Shown here in pieces: positions 24,764 to 32,911 of a DNA stretch of 64,000 bases. Origin of the DNA: Mucilaginibacter kameinonensis. Its GTDB lineage: Bacteria > Bacteroidota > Bacteroidia > Sphingobacteriales > Sphingobacteriaceae. Position 1 is the first letter of the stretch, and every line of letters starts with the position of its first letter. The DNA is taken from contig NZ_RCWZ01000003.1 in assembly GCF_003675385.1 (NCBI RefSeq), forward strand, positions 1,116,001 to 1,180,000, written 5' to 3'. Below the pieces are notes generated by a model, which worked only from the letters and a program-made list of their open reading frames with translations, was not told the origin of the DNA and did not search any database. The position numbers and the translations under genes are program-made.

Positions 24764-25900
24764 TTATTTAACAGTAACAATATGGGTGTATGCGGTAGCA
24801 TCGGCGCTAAAATCAACTACGATATCCGCGTTGTGGTTATCCGCGGCTCCCGTAAACTTGAAGCAGAAATCATACTGCGCATCGTTAACCGGCACCATGT
24901 ACCAGAATGATTTAGCGGTATTAGCATCCGGGCGACTGTTATCTGAGTTTTTGCTACCGTAAAACTGGGTAGAACTGTTACCCGCCGCGTCCTTAAACGT
25001 AAAGCGGAATTTATAACGTTCATCGCGCCCCCATGATTCCTGGTGGAACACGATTGAAGCATTGTCAATTTCCCATTTGCCACCAGCTTTGTATGGCAGC
25101 GGGAACCAAACTTTGTTATCGGCTGCAAACCATAAACCAACCTCGGTTACTTCGCTTATCGCAGCTGATGCCGAGGTAAAGTCTACTACGATGCGTTCAA
25201 CCTTAGTGTCACCGGTAACTGTAGTGCTGCCATCTTTTAATAGCTTAATACCATCGATAGAATAAGTAGCAGGTGTGCCTGTGTTACGCTCGGCAAAGTG
25301 ATAGGTACCTGCTTTTAACGATGTCCAGGCTTCAAATACACCGGCGGCGGTTTGTTTAAAGTGTACTGCTTTACTCAAGTCATCACCACCTTCGGTTGCT
25401 GAACCGGTTAGGTATAAATCGGCAGGAATATCGGTAAAGCCTGCTGCACGCTGAACTTCAATAATGCTTGACGCGCTTGATTTAACCACGTTAATGCCTT
25501 TTGATGACATTACGGTCCATTTCAATTTGCCGGTAGCTTGTGGCTGAATACCTGCCAGGTCGGCAACCTTGTTCAGATCTTTGTAGGAGATGGTAAGTTT
25601 GTTGTAAAGTCCGTTAGCATCTGAGGGAATGGTGTAGATAGGTTTTGAGAAATCGCCGCCTTCTTTGTCAAAAGCAACTTCATACAATACCAGGCCGTTA
25701 TCTTCGGCATGAGCTTCGGCCCATTCAAAAGTGGCAGAACCGGTTACAGTCTCCAGCTGAATGAATTTATTGTTTGCCGGGGTGTACAGATCTGTAACGG
25801 CAGAAACTTTGGTATGCTCAAGGGTTTTATCTTTTTTACAGCCTGTAATTACTAAAATGGCTATGATGCCTGCCATAAGGCAGTATGTAATATTTTTCAT
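24764..25900 (-). CDS. SusE/SusF-like outer-membrane glycan-binding lipoprotein
   Basis: A 378-residue surface lipoprotein with lipobox VITGC (Cys near residue 21). An N-terminal SusE-type Ig-like domain (VTDLYTPANNKFIQLETVTG onward) is followed by starch-binding-like beta domains (DLYLTGSATEGGDDLSKAVH; GTYHFAERNTG). The order after SusC and SusD and the size match SusE-type proteins, which bind the polysaccharide at the cell surface. A Trp/aromatic-rich C-terminal part (SFWYMVPVNDAQYDFCFKF) may form a binding face. It shares an operon with the GH76 gene downstream, so alpha-mannan is the probable ligand. Confidence 0.85.
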   Translation of the reverse strand: MKNITYCLMAGIIAILVITGCKKDKTLEHTKVSAVTDLYTPANNKFIQLETVTGSATFEWAEAHAEDNGLVLYEVAFDKEGGDFSKPIYTIPSDANGLYNKLTISYKDLNKVADLAGIQPQATGKLKWTVMSSKGINVVKSSASSIIEVQRAAGFTDIPADLYLTGSATEGGDDLSKAVHFKQTAAGVFEAWTSLKAGTYHFAERNTGTPATYSIDGIKLLKDGSTTVTGDTKVERIVVDFTSASAAISEVTEVGLWFAADNKVWFPLPYKAGGKWEIDNASIVFHQESWGRDERYKFRFTFKDAAGNSSTQFYGSKNSDNSRPDANTAKSFWYMVPVNDAQYDFCFKFTGAADNHNADIVVDFSADATAYTHIVTVK

Positions 25901-25944
25901 GATCGTAATTGATTATAATGTCTTTTTTATAAATAATTAATGAT

Positions 25945-27570
25945 TTACCAGCCTGGGTTTTGAGTCAGGTTTGGATCAACGGAGCGTTCATCGCGCGGGA
26001 TAGGCCACAGGTATCCCCTGCTTTTATCAAACGAGCGCAGATTTGCCCTGATGTAACCGTTATCAACAGAAGCCGGGCCGTATTTGGCGCCGTGTGCCCA
26101 ACCGTTCAGCACTGTTTCGGCAGTGTGCCAGCGACGGATATCAAAAACGCGCAAGCCTTCCATAGCCAGTTCTACACGGCGCTCATTACGTACAATATCG
26201 CGTAAGCCTGCCTGTCCTACGGCACTAAAGTTTAATGCAGGCGCATCGGTAAAGCCGGCACGTGTACGGAGGGCTTTTATGGTTTTATCCCATACCCCAC
26301 CGTCCAGCTGGTTAAGCTCATTTTTTGCCTCGGCATACATCAGCAGTACATCAGCATAACGGATCAAGATGAGATTTAAAGCCGACTGAAAGTTAACCGC
26401 CGAAGCCGGATCATAATATTTACGGGTATAATAAGCAGTTGGTGAACTCACCTTTCCCGGCGCATATTCATCCGGTTTGGTAGCTCCCGGATCATCGCCC
26501 GGTTTGGTATAAATTACCTGAACGCTGTTATCCGGTTTTTTCCACTTATAACCATTGTAAACTACCGTATTGGTAAGCCTTGGATCGCGGTTTACGTAAG
26601 GGTTATTTTCATCATAGCCCGAACCGGAATCATTTATCTTTTTGCCGTTTGCCATCAGGTAACTGTCAACCAGTTCCTGGGTTGGGGCCAGCGCGTTAAG
26701 ACGGGCGCCAACGGCAAGCGGGGCCATATCAAAAAAGTTGCTGTAAGTACGCACATCCGGAACAAACTCCAGGTCGAGGATCACCTCGCTGTTATATTCA
26801 TTCTGAGGCAAAAACAAGCCCTCGTATGACGGAAACAGGCTGTAAGTGCCATTACTGTTGTCGTTCATCAACTTTTCGCAGGTGGTAGCCACATCCTGCC
26901 AGCGGCCTTCATAAAGCAATACTCTCGCTTTAAGCGCTATAGCAGCACCTTTTGTAATGCGGCCCCTGTCGGCATCTTTATAAGCGATGTTAACAGGCAG
27001 ATCATTGGCAACGGCGTCAAGCTCCTTTAAAACAAAATCAACCACCTGTGCCTTAGGTGTACGGGCAATTGTTTTTGATTCGTCAATGCTGATGTCATGA
27101 TCAAACAAAGGCACATCGCCCCACCATGTTTCGAGCATAAAATAGTGGAACGCGCGTAAAAAACGGGCTTCCGCTTTCATACGTGTTTTCAAGGCAGCAT
27201 CCATATCGGTCACCCTGTCAATATTTTCAAGAAAGATGTTGCTGGTTTTTATGCCGCCGTAGTGATATCCCCACTCCTGCTTGATACGCCCAAGCGAAGG
27301 GTCATAAGTACCGGCAGCCAGCGAAGCCACGCCCTGGTTATCACCACGACCGTTATAGGCATTATCAGACATGCCCTCGTTATAAAAGAAATAATCGTTG
27401 GTGAACATCTGGTTATATGCCGTATTAAGTACAGCATTGGCTTTATCGGCTGTAGTCCAGAAATTCCTGTCGGTAAATTTATCGGTTGGTGCCAGATCAA
27501 GCTTTTTACAGGCTGTTACACTTGCCACCAACACTAAAAAAGCAGTTTTATATGTTGAGTATTTTTTCAT
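25945..27570 (-). CDS. SusD/RagB-family nutrient-uptake outer-membrane lipoprotein
   Basis: A 541-residue SusD homologue. Lipobox near residue 21 (VASVTACKKLDLAPTDKF). The N-terminal SusD-like domain contains AEARFLRAFHYFMLETWWGD and the TPR-like helical scaffold; the C-terminal RagB part has LNLILIRYADVLLMYAEAKN, VRNERRVELAMEGLRVFDIR and the ending RSVDPNLTQNPGW, all typical. SusD forms a hinged lid over the SusC barrel and captures the oligosaccharide. It begins 11 bases downstream of the SusC stop, consistent with co-translation at a fixed ratio. Confidence 0.93.
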   Translation of the reverse strand: MKKYSTYKTAFLVLVASVTACKKLDLAPTDKFTDRNFWTTADKANAVLNTAYNQMFTNDYFFYNEGMSDNAYNGRGDNQGVASLAAGTYDPSLGRIKQEWGYHYGGIKTSNIFLENIDRVTDMDAALKTRMKAEARFLRAFHYFMLETWWGDVPLFDHDISIDESKTIARTPKAQVVDFVLKELDAVANDLPVNIAYKDADRGRITKGAAIALKARVLLYEGRWQDVATTCEKLMNDNSNGTYSLFPSYEGLFLPQNEYNSEVILDLEFVPDVRTYSNFFDMAPLAVGARLNALAPTQELVDSYLMANGKKINDSGSGYDENNPYVNRDPRLTNTVVYNGYKWKKPDNSVQVIYTKPGDDPGATKPDEYAPGKVSSPTAYYTRKYYDPASAVNFQSALNLILIRYADVLLMYAEAKNELNQLDGGVWDKTIKALRTRAGFTDAPALNFSAVGQAGLRDIVRNERRVELAMEGLRVFDIRRWHTAETVLNGWAHGAKYGPASVDNGYIRANLRSFDKSRGYLWPIPRDERSVDPNLTQNPGW

Positions 27571-27581
27571 GATGGATAGTA

Positions 27582-30500
27582 TTAAAGGGTTACATCTAAA
27601 CCAAAACCGTAATAAATTGGCGTTGGATAGGCGCGCGCGCTGTTTGCACCTCCAGCATTCAGATTACCATTAAACTCGGTCGACTCCGGATCGATGAACT
27701 TCATGCCCGAGAAGGTCAAAATATTTTGGGCAGACAGGTATGCCCTAAGCTTTTGCATACCTAACTTCTTGGCCCATGTAGCCGGTAATGAATACCCCAA
27801 TTGCACGTTTTTTACACGCAGGTACGAGCCATCAAAAAGATACATATCCGATCCTCGCCTGAAGTTATTCTCGTTTGACTGGCTGCCGCTGGCAGCAAGA
27901 CGCGGGTAACGGGCATCGGGGTTTTGCGGGGTCCAGAAATCAAGCTCATGCTGGTAAATAACCTGAGAGTAGTTTACGTGAAATGGTTCAACCTGCTCAC
28001 CGCGTACAAACATGCTGCGTTTGCCAACGCCTTGTAAAAACAGGTTAAAATCAAACCCTTTAAATGTAACGTTGTAGGTAAAACCAAAAGTCAGGCGTGG
28101 GAAAGGATTGCCTAAAACAAACTTGTCATTATCATCTATCACACCATCGCCATTTACGTCAACGTAGCGGTTATCGCCGGGTGACACTGTCAAACCGGTA
28201 GGTTTTGGGCCGTTTTTAATATCATCCAGGTTTTGGAAATAGCCATTGCGTTTTAGGCCAACGTATGAGCCGATAGGTAAACCAACCCGGTTAATCACCT
28301 GCATCTCATCGTAGCTCTTTAGCTGATCGCCGCCCTCCAGGTATTCTACTTTATTTTTACTGTCGGCTACGTTGAAGCTGAAACTATGCTTAAAGTTGCG
28401 GGTGATAAGGTTATAATTAACGGTAACCTCCCAGCCCCTGTTACCCACTTTACCGGCATTATAACTTGGCAAGCCGGCACCAAATGTTCCCGGCACTATT
28501 GGTGGCAGGAGTATGTCGCGGGTGGTTTTGCTAAAGTAATCAAGTGCAAGCGTTAAGGTATTATTGAAGAAACCAGCATCGGCACCAATGTTAAGCGTTG
28601 CCGCGCGCTCCCAGCGCAGATCTGGATTAGCGAAATTGATCGACGTACCCCCTACGCCCACATTATTAAAACCATAGGCGTTTTGAAACGGACCATAAGT
28701 ACGCAGATATTGGTAATCGCTCACACTCTGGTTACCCAGGATACCGTAAGAAGCCCTTAATTTCAGATCGCCTACCTTGGTACGGTAATCTCCCATAAAC
28801 TTCTCATCGGTAAGCCTGTAGCCGGCTGATACCGAAGGGAAGAATGCCCCGCGATTGTTAGGCGCAAACTTTGAAGAAGCATCTACACGGAAATCAAACT
28901 CGGCATAATATTTATTTTGGTACGAATAGTTCGCCCTGCCAAATAACGAGTTGAGGCTTGTTTCTGTTGTTCCATTGTTAGATGCTGATGAAGTAGCCGG
29001 ATCAATAATGGTACCGGTAGTTGGTGTTCCTAATTCCGGATCAGTGTATTTAAGATGAATGCTATTCAATTTGGCTGTGGTCGACTCATTAGCCACACCT
29101 ACCAATACATCAACATTGTGCGATTTATTGAAGGTTTTGGCAAACTCGGCCAATAGCTGTGTATTGGTGAATAAGGTTTTATTGTTATCATCGTTGGTGT
29201 TACGGTCTGCACCGTAAGTTCCTGACGGATAAAAGTTAACCTGCTTAACACGGGTAAACTGATGATCGGACAATAGCCGGCCACCGAAAACCGCTTTCAG
29301 TTTAAAATCTTTGGTGACAGAAAGCTCGGCGTTTAAATTACCCAACAGGTTATCATCGTCATGGGTACGATAGCCGCCTTGCTCTAAAATACCCAAAGGG
29401 TTAAACTCGGTAAGCACGTCGTTGGTAAGGTAGCGGCCCTGATCATCCTTAATTTTATAATAAGTAGGCGTACGACCGGCATCAACTATAAGTGTGCCTG
29501 TATTGTATGAGTGCTCACGGATTTCGGAACGGGAATAAGCCAAAATGCTGGTCAATTTCAACTTACCATAGTTACTGGTAAGGTTCATACGGTAGTTATA
29601 TCGCCTTAAGCCATAATCGGGACCAACAAGGTTACTGCGTTGATCTGTAACGCCTGCCGATACCAGGAATGATGTTGTAGCCGTACCACCGGTAAGGCTC
29701 AGGTTATGACTTTGCAGCCAGGCATCTTTTAAAATGGCATCCAGAAACCACTGCTGATCGCCCTGTTGCTGAAAGTTGCGGATATCCTGCGGGCTATAGA
29801 TAGGTTGCAAACCGGCATTTACCATGGCTTCGTTACGCAATATGGCATTTTCGTAGCTATGCACTGGTTTGTAACCTACATGCGGGCTTTGGATGCCGGC
29901 CTGTCCGTTATAGCTCACCGTTGTGCGCGAATTATTTTTACCTTTTTTGGTGGTAACCAAAATAACACCGTTAGCCGAACGCGAACCATAAATAGCAGCC
30001 GAACCCGCGTCTTTCAGTACCGAAACGCTTTCGACATCCTGTGGGTTCAATAAATTGATATCGCCGCCTGTAATTCCGTCAATAACCACCAATGGCGAGT
30101 TATCATTCAGCGTGCTTACACCACGTATGTTAACAGTAGCATAAGCGCCCGGCTCCGAACTGGTTTGTTGTATAATAAGGTTAGGCGATGTTCCTTGTAA
30201 AGCCTGTGTAAGATTAACCGATGGTTTTGACTCGATAGCTTTAGCGCTTACCTGGTCAACCGCACCTATTAAATTTGCACGGCGTTGTGTACCGTAACCC
30301 ACTACTACCACCTCATTAAGTGACGTACGCTCGGGCACCATCTGCACATTCAGTGTAGTTTCATTGCTAATGGCAATTTCCTTTGGTGTATAGCCAATAA
30401 AGTTGAAAACCAATGTACCATCCGCATCGGGTGCATCGATGGTGTAATTACCGTTAAGATCGGTTACGGTGCCTATCGTTGTGCCTTTAACGCGGACACT

Positions 30501-30974
30501 GGCCCCCGGGATGGGGAGGTTATTTTCGTCGGTAACCTTGCCCTTGATTTTGATAGGTTGCCTGGGGCCTTGCTGTATGCCTCCGGTGCTGCTTTCAATC
30601 TCTGGCTTTTCATCAATAACAATAACATCGTCAATGATCTTGTAGCTGAGGTTAAAGGGAGTTAAAACCTGGTCGAGTACTTCTTTTATACTTTTGTCTT
30701 TAACCTTAAGGCTTACAACATAGGTAGATTTAAGTACATTATCGGCATAGGCAAATTTGATATGCTTTTGGTTCGAGATCTTTTCCAGCGCATCGGTTAG
30801 TTTGGTATTTTTTAATTTGAGCGTAACCGATACCTCCAGGAATCTTTGACCAAACGAGTTGTTTGCCACGGCCGTAAAGCACATCAGGCAAACCACAAAG
30901 CAGGCAAGCGAGGTAATTTTCATTAATATTAATACATGACGAATTACTCCATTTGAAAATAGAGATATATTCAT
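27582..30974 (-). CDS. SusC/RagA-family TonB-linked outer-membrane transporter with STN domain
   Basis: An 1130-residue SusC homologue. After the signal sequence (core CFVVCLMCFTAVA) come an STN domain (VTLKLKNTKLTDALEKIS to about 120), a CarboxypepD_reg-like domain (KIKGKVTDENNLPIPGASVR), a plug with the SusC signatures LNEVVVVGYGTQRR, NIRGVSTLNDNSPLVVIDG and SVLKDAGSAAIYGSRSANG, and the barrel. I chose the ATG at 30974 (MNISLFSNGVIRHVLIL) over an in-frame GTG at 31043. The STN domain and the upstream sigma/FecR pair show that substrate binding signals its own induction. It imports oligosaccharide together with SusD, probably alpha-mannan-derived. Confidence 0.92.
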   Translation of the reverse strand: MNISLFSNGVIRHVLILMKITSLACFVVCLMCFTAVANNSFGQRFLEVSVTLKLKNTKLTDALEKISNQKHIKFAYADNVLKSTYVVSLKVKDKSIKEVLDQVLTPFNLSYKIIDDVIVIDEKPEIESSTGGIQQGPRQPIKIKGKVTDENNLPIPGASVRVKGTTIGTVTDLNGNYTIDAPDADGTLVFNFIGYTPKEIAISNETTLNVQMVPERTSLNEVVVVGYGTQRRANLIGAVDQVSAKAIESKPSVNLTQALQGTSPNLIIQQTSSEPGAYATVNIRGVSTLNDNSPLVVIDGITGGDINLLNPQDVESVSVLKDAGSAAIYGSRSANGVILVTTKKGKNNSRTTVSYNGQAGIQSPHVGYKPVHSYENAILRNEAMVNAGLQPIYSPQDIRNFQQQGDQQWFLDAILKDAWLQSHNLSLTGGTATTSFLVSAGVTDQRSNLVGPDYGLRRYNYRMNLTSNYGKLKLTSILAYSRSEIREHSYNTGTLIVDAGRTPTYYKIKDDQGRYLTNDVLTEFNPLGILEQGGYRTHDDDNLLGNLNAELSVTKDFKLKAVFGGRLLSDHQFTRVKQVNFYPSGTYGADRNTNDDNNKTLFTNTQLLAEFAKTFNKSHNVDVLVGVANESTTAKLNSIHLKYTDPELGTPTTGTIIDPATSSASNNGTTETSLNSLFGRANYSYQNKYYAEFDFRVDASSKFAPNNRGAFFPSVSAGYRLTDEKFMGDYRTKVGDLKLRASYGILGNQSVSDYQYLRTYGPFQNAYGFNNVGVGGTSINFANPDLRWERAATLNIGADAGFFNNTLTLALDYFSKTTRDILLPPIVPGTFGAGLPSYNAGKVGNRGWEVTVNYNLITRNFKHSFSFNVADSKNKVEYLEGGDQLKSYDEMQVINRVGLPIGSYVGLKRNGYFQNLDDIKNGPKPTGLTVSPGDNRYVDVNGDGVIDDNDKFVLGNPFPRLTFGFTYNVTFKGFDFNLFLQGVGKRSMFVRGEQVEPFHVNYSQVIYQHELDFWTPQNPDARYPRLAASGSQSNENNFRRGSDMYLFDGSYLRVKNVQLGYSLPATWAKKLGMQKLRAYLSAQNILTFSGMKFIDPESTEFNGNLNAGGANSARAYPTPIYYGFGLDVTL

Positions 30975-31069
30975 AGATTTGAGAAAATTAAAGTGTTTGA
31001 AATTCAAGTGCTTCGTTCTGAATTGGACCTCTAAACGCTGCACTAATTAATAACCCGGCATTTTAGTTT

Positions 31070-31107
31070 AACCCTGTCAAAAGCCTTTTTTGAGCAGGGT
31101 TTTTTTA
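31070..31107 (+). terminator. Terminator-like hairpin reading against the operon
   Basis: AACCCTG at 31070-31076 pairs with CAGGGTT at 31095-31101, followed by a T-run only on the plus strand. It lies in the 210-base gap between the FecR and SusC genes, both minus. No plus-strand gene ends here, so it may stop antisense transcription or be a structural hairpin in the SusC leader. Confidence 0.45.
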
Positions 31108-31184
31108 TTGTAATTATGTTATCATAGCTTGTTATTTAGGTTAACTAATAATTGGTATATCTCTTTGTATTAATTGGTTTAACA

Positions 31185-32153
31185 TTAACAACCGCGGCCT
31201 TTAAGCTGGTAAACAGTACCCTTCTGGATAGCTTTCCCCTTTACCAGTTTCGACATGATCTTCATGATATTTTCGAGCGATACATTGGTAAAGTTGGCTG
31301 TGATGGAGCATCTTGCCAGGTTAACATCAGCTTTAACCGTTACATTAAAGTGGCGGTTAATGGTATCCAGTACTTCAGGCAGTGCCATATTTTTAAATAC
31401 GAGTTCTCCGTCTTTCCAACGGCTCAATACGTTTACATCAACCTGTTTATTCTTAACTACTGATAGCTTGTCTTTATCAAAAACCACCTCTTCGGCAGGG
31501 GTTAAAAATGTAGTAGTGCTTTTGGTCTTACCGGCAGGGGTAACCACGCCTACCTTTCCGCTTAAAACATCAACCTTAATAAAGCTTTCGTTAGCGTAAG
31601 CTTTAATGTTGAAACTGGTGCCCAATACCTGGGTGCGCACCTTACCGGTATGTATAATGAAAGCTTTGGCCGGATCATGGGCAACATCCAGAAAGGCCTC
31701 CCCCTCCAGCCTGATCTCGCGCTTTTCGCCACGAAAAGTTTCCGGATAGGTAAGCTTGCTGCCTGCATTCAGCCAAATTTTGGTACCATCGGCAAGGGTA
31801 AAGTTTACGGTTTGCCCGTTTGCGGCAACCAATTGTTTACTGGCAATAGGATCAAAACAATCAAGCAGGGCATAACGGTAATAATAGGCTGCAGTTACCG
31901 AAATACACAAACCGGCAATAATTGAGGCGGCAACCATCCATTTTTTTGACTTGCCTACAGTTTTCCTCTCTGCATGATCTAATGCGGCATTGATCCTGCT
32001 GTACACCCTATCGGCGTTAAATTCCACGTCATCACCGGTTTCGTTTTGTACGCCACGGAGATCGAGCTCGTCAAAATATTTATTTACAAGCTCTTCCTGC
32101 AATTGCCTGTCGTTTGCAGCAGATTGTTTTTTTCTGAAAGGGAATTTTGCCAT
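31185..32153 (-). CDS. FecR-family anti-sigma factor of the mannan locus
   Basis: A 322-residue sigma regulator. The cytoplasmic N-terminus (MAKFPFRKKQSAANDRQL to about 90) precedes a transmembrane helix (WMVAASIIAGLCISVTAAYY, near 95-114), the periplasmic FecR domain (NFTLADGTKIWLNAGSKLTY, RLEGEAFLDVAHDPAKAF, VLGTSFNIKAYANESFIKV) and a DUF4974 end (LPEVLDTINRHFNVTVKADV to YQLKGRG). I chose the ATG at 32153, since the open frame upstream starts only with TTG at 32201. It lies 68 bases after the sigma gene. It relays SusC occupancy to the sigma factor. Confidence 0.9.
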   Translation of the reverse strand: MAKFPFRKKQSAANDRQLQEELVNKYFDELDLRGVQNETGDDVEFNADRVYSRINAALDHAERKTVGKSKKWMVAASIIAGLCISVTAAYYYRYALLDCFDPIASKQLVAANGQTVNFTLADGTKIWLNAGSKLTYPETFRGEKREIRLEGEAFLDVAHDPAKAFIIHTGKVRTQVLGTSFNIKAYANESFIKVDVLSGKVGVVTPAGKTKSTTTFLTPAEEVVFDKDKLSVVKNKQVDVNVLSRWKDGELVFKNMALPEVLDTINRHFNVTVKADVNLARCSITANFTNVSLENIMKIMSKLVKGKAIQKGTVYQLKGRGC

Positions 32154-32221
32154 TGGTTTATAACTGCAGGATGCAATAAAACCGGGGTACCCCCAAAGCA
32201 ATTGAAAATATTTTTAAGATT

Positions 32222-32815
32222 TTATTTACCGAAGGTATAAAGCAACAGCAATGCCACCACAGATGGCAGATAATCAGTTAAACCGGTACGCAGATATCTT
32301 AAAGCGATGGTGATCTGATTTTCGACAGTTTTGATAGAGATGTTTAGCCGGGTGGCTATTTCTTTATTACTGAGATACTCTTTACGGCTCAAGGTAAAGA
32401 TCTGCCTGCATTTTTCAGGTAGCTGAGCTACGCCATCTTCCAATAAATGAGCAATATCGGCCTGGAACAGTTTGCTATCTGCCGAATATTTTTCGACCAG
32501 TGTTTCAATTACCGCGATATCCACAGATGCTTTTTTAGTACGCAAATAAAACAGCACACGGTGCCTTATAGCTACCTTAAGATAAGCTTCGAGCGAGGTG
32601 ATATTTAGCTGATTGCGTTTTGTCCATAAATCAATAAAGAGCTCCTGCACCAGGTCTTCACAAACATCCTTATCTCTGAAAATATTATAAGCCGCGTAAA
32701 ACAACTTCGACGAATATTTACGGTACAGAATTTCAAATGCCTTACGGTCATCAAGCCTTAATTGCTCCAATAACCGGGCATCAGGCCATATTTGAAATTC
32801 CTTATCGTGGAGCAT
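32222..32815 (-). CDS. ECF RNA polymerase sigma factor of the mannan locus
   Basis: A 197-residue ECF sigma factor. Region 2 is about 20-90 (FEILYRKYSSKLFYAAYNIF, CEDLVQELFIDLWTKR); region 4 is about 130-180 (LPEKCRQIFTLSRKEYLSNK, then LNISIKTVENQITIALRYLR). The C-terminal tail is hydrophobic (LPSVVALLLLYTFGK), as in the other sigma factor of the window at 14034. First gene of the minus-strand run sigma-FecR-SusC-SusD-SusE-GH76; released by FecR on SusC signalling it should drive the SusC operon. Confidence 0.92.
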   Translation of the reverse strand: MLHDKEFQIWPDARLLEQLRLDDRKAFEILYRKYSSKLFYAAYNIFRDKDVCEDLVQELFIDLWTKRNQLNITSLEAYLKVAIRHRVLFYLRTKKASVDIAVIETLVEKYSADSKLFQADIAHLLEDGVAQLPEKCRQIFTLSRKEYLSNKEIATRLNISIKTVENQITIALRYLRTGLTDYLPSVVALLLLYTFGK

Positions 32816-32911
32816 AAGCAGGCGGTAAATCGGTTTACTGATTGGAAAGGCATATTTACAAGAAAATTTTTAAATAAAAAAACTTTTAAACTTTACCTGC
32901 TATAAACCGGG

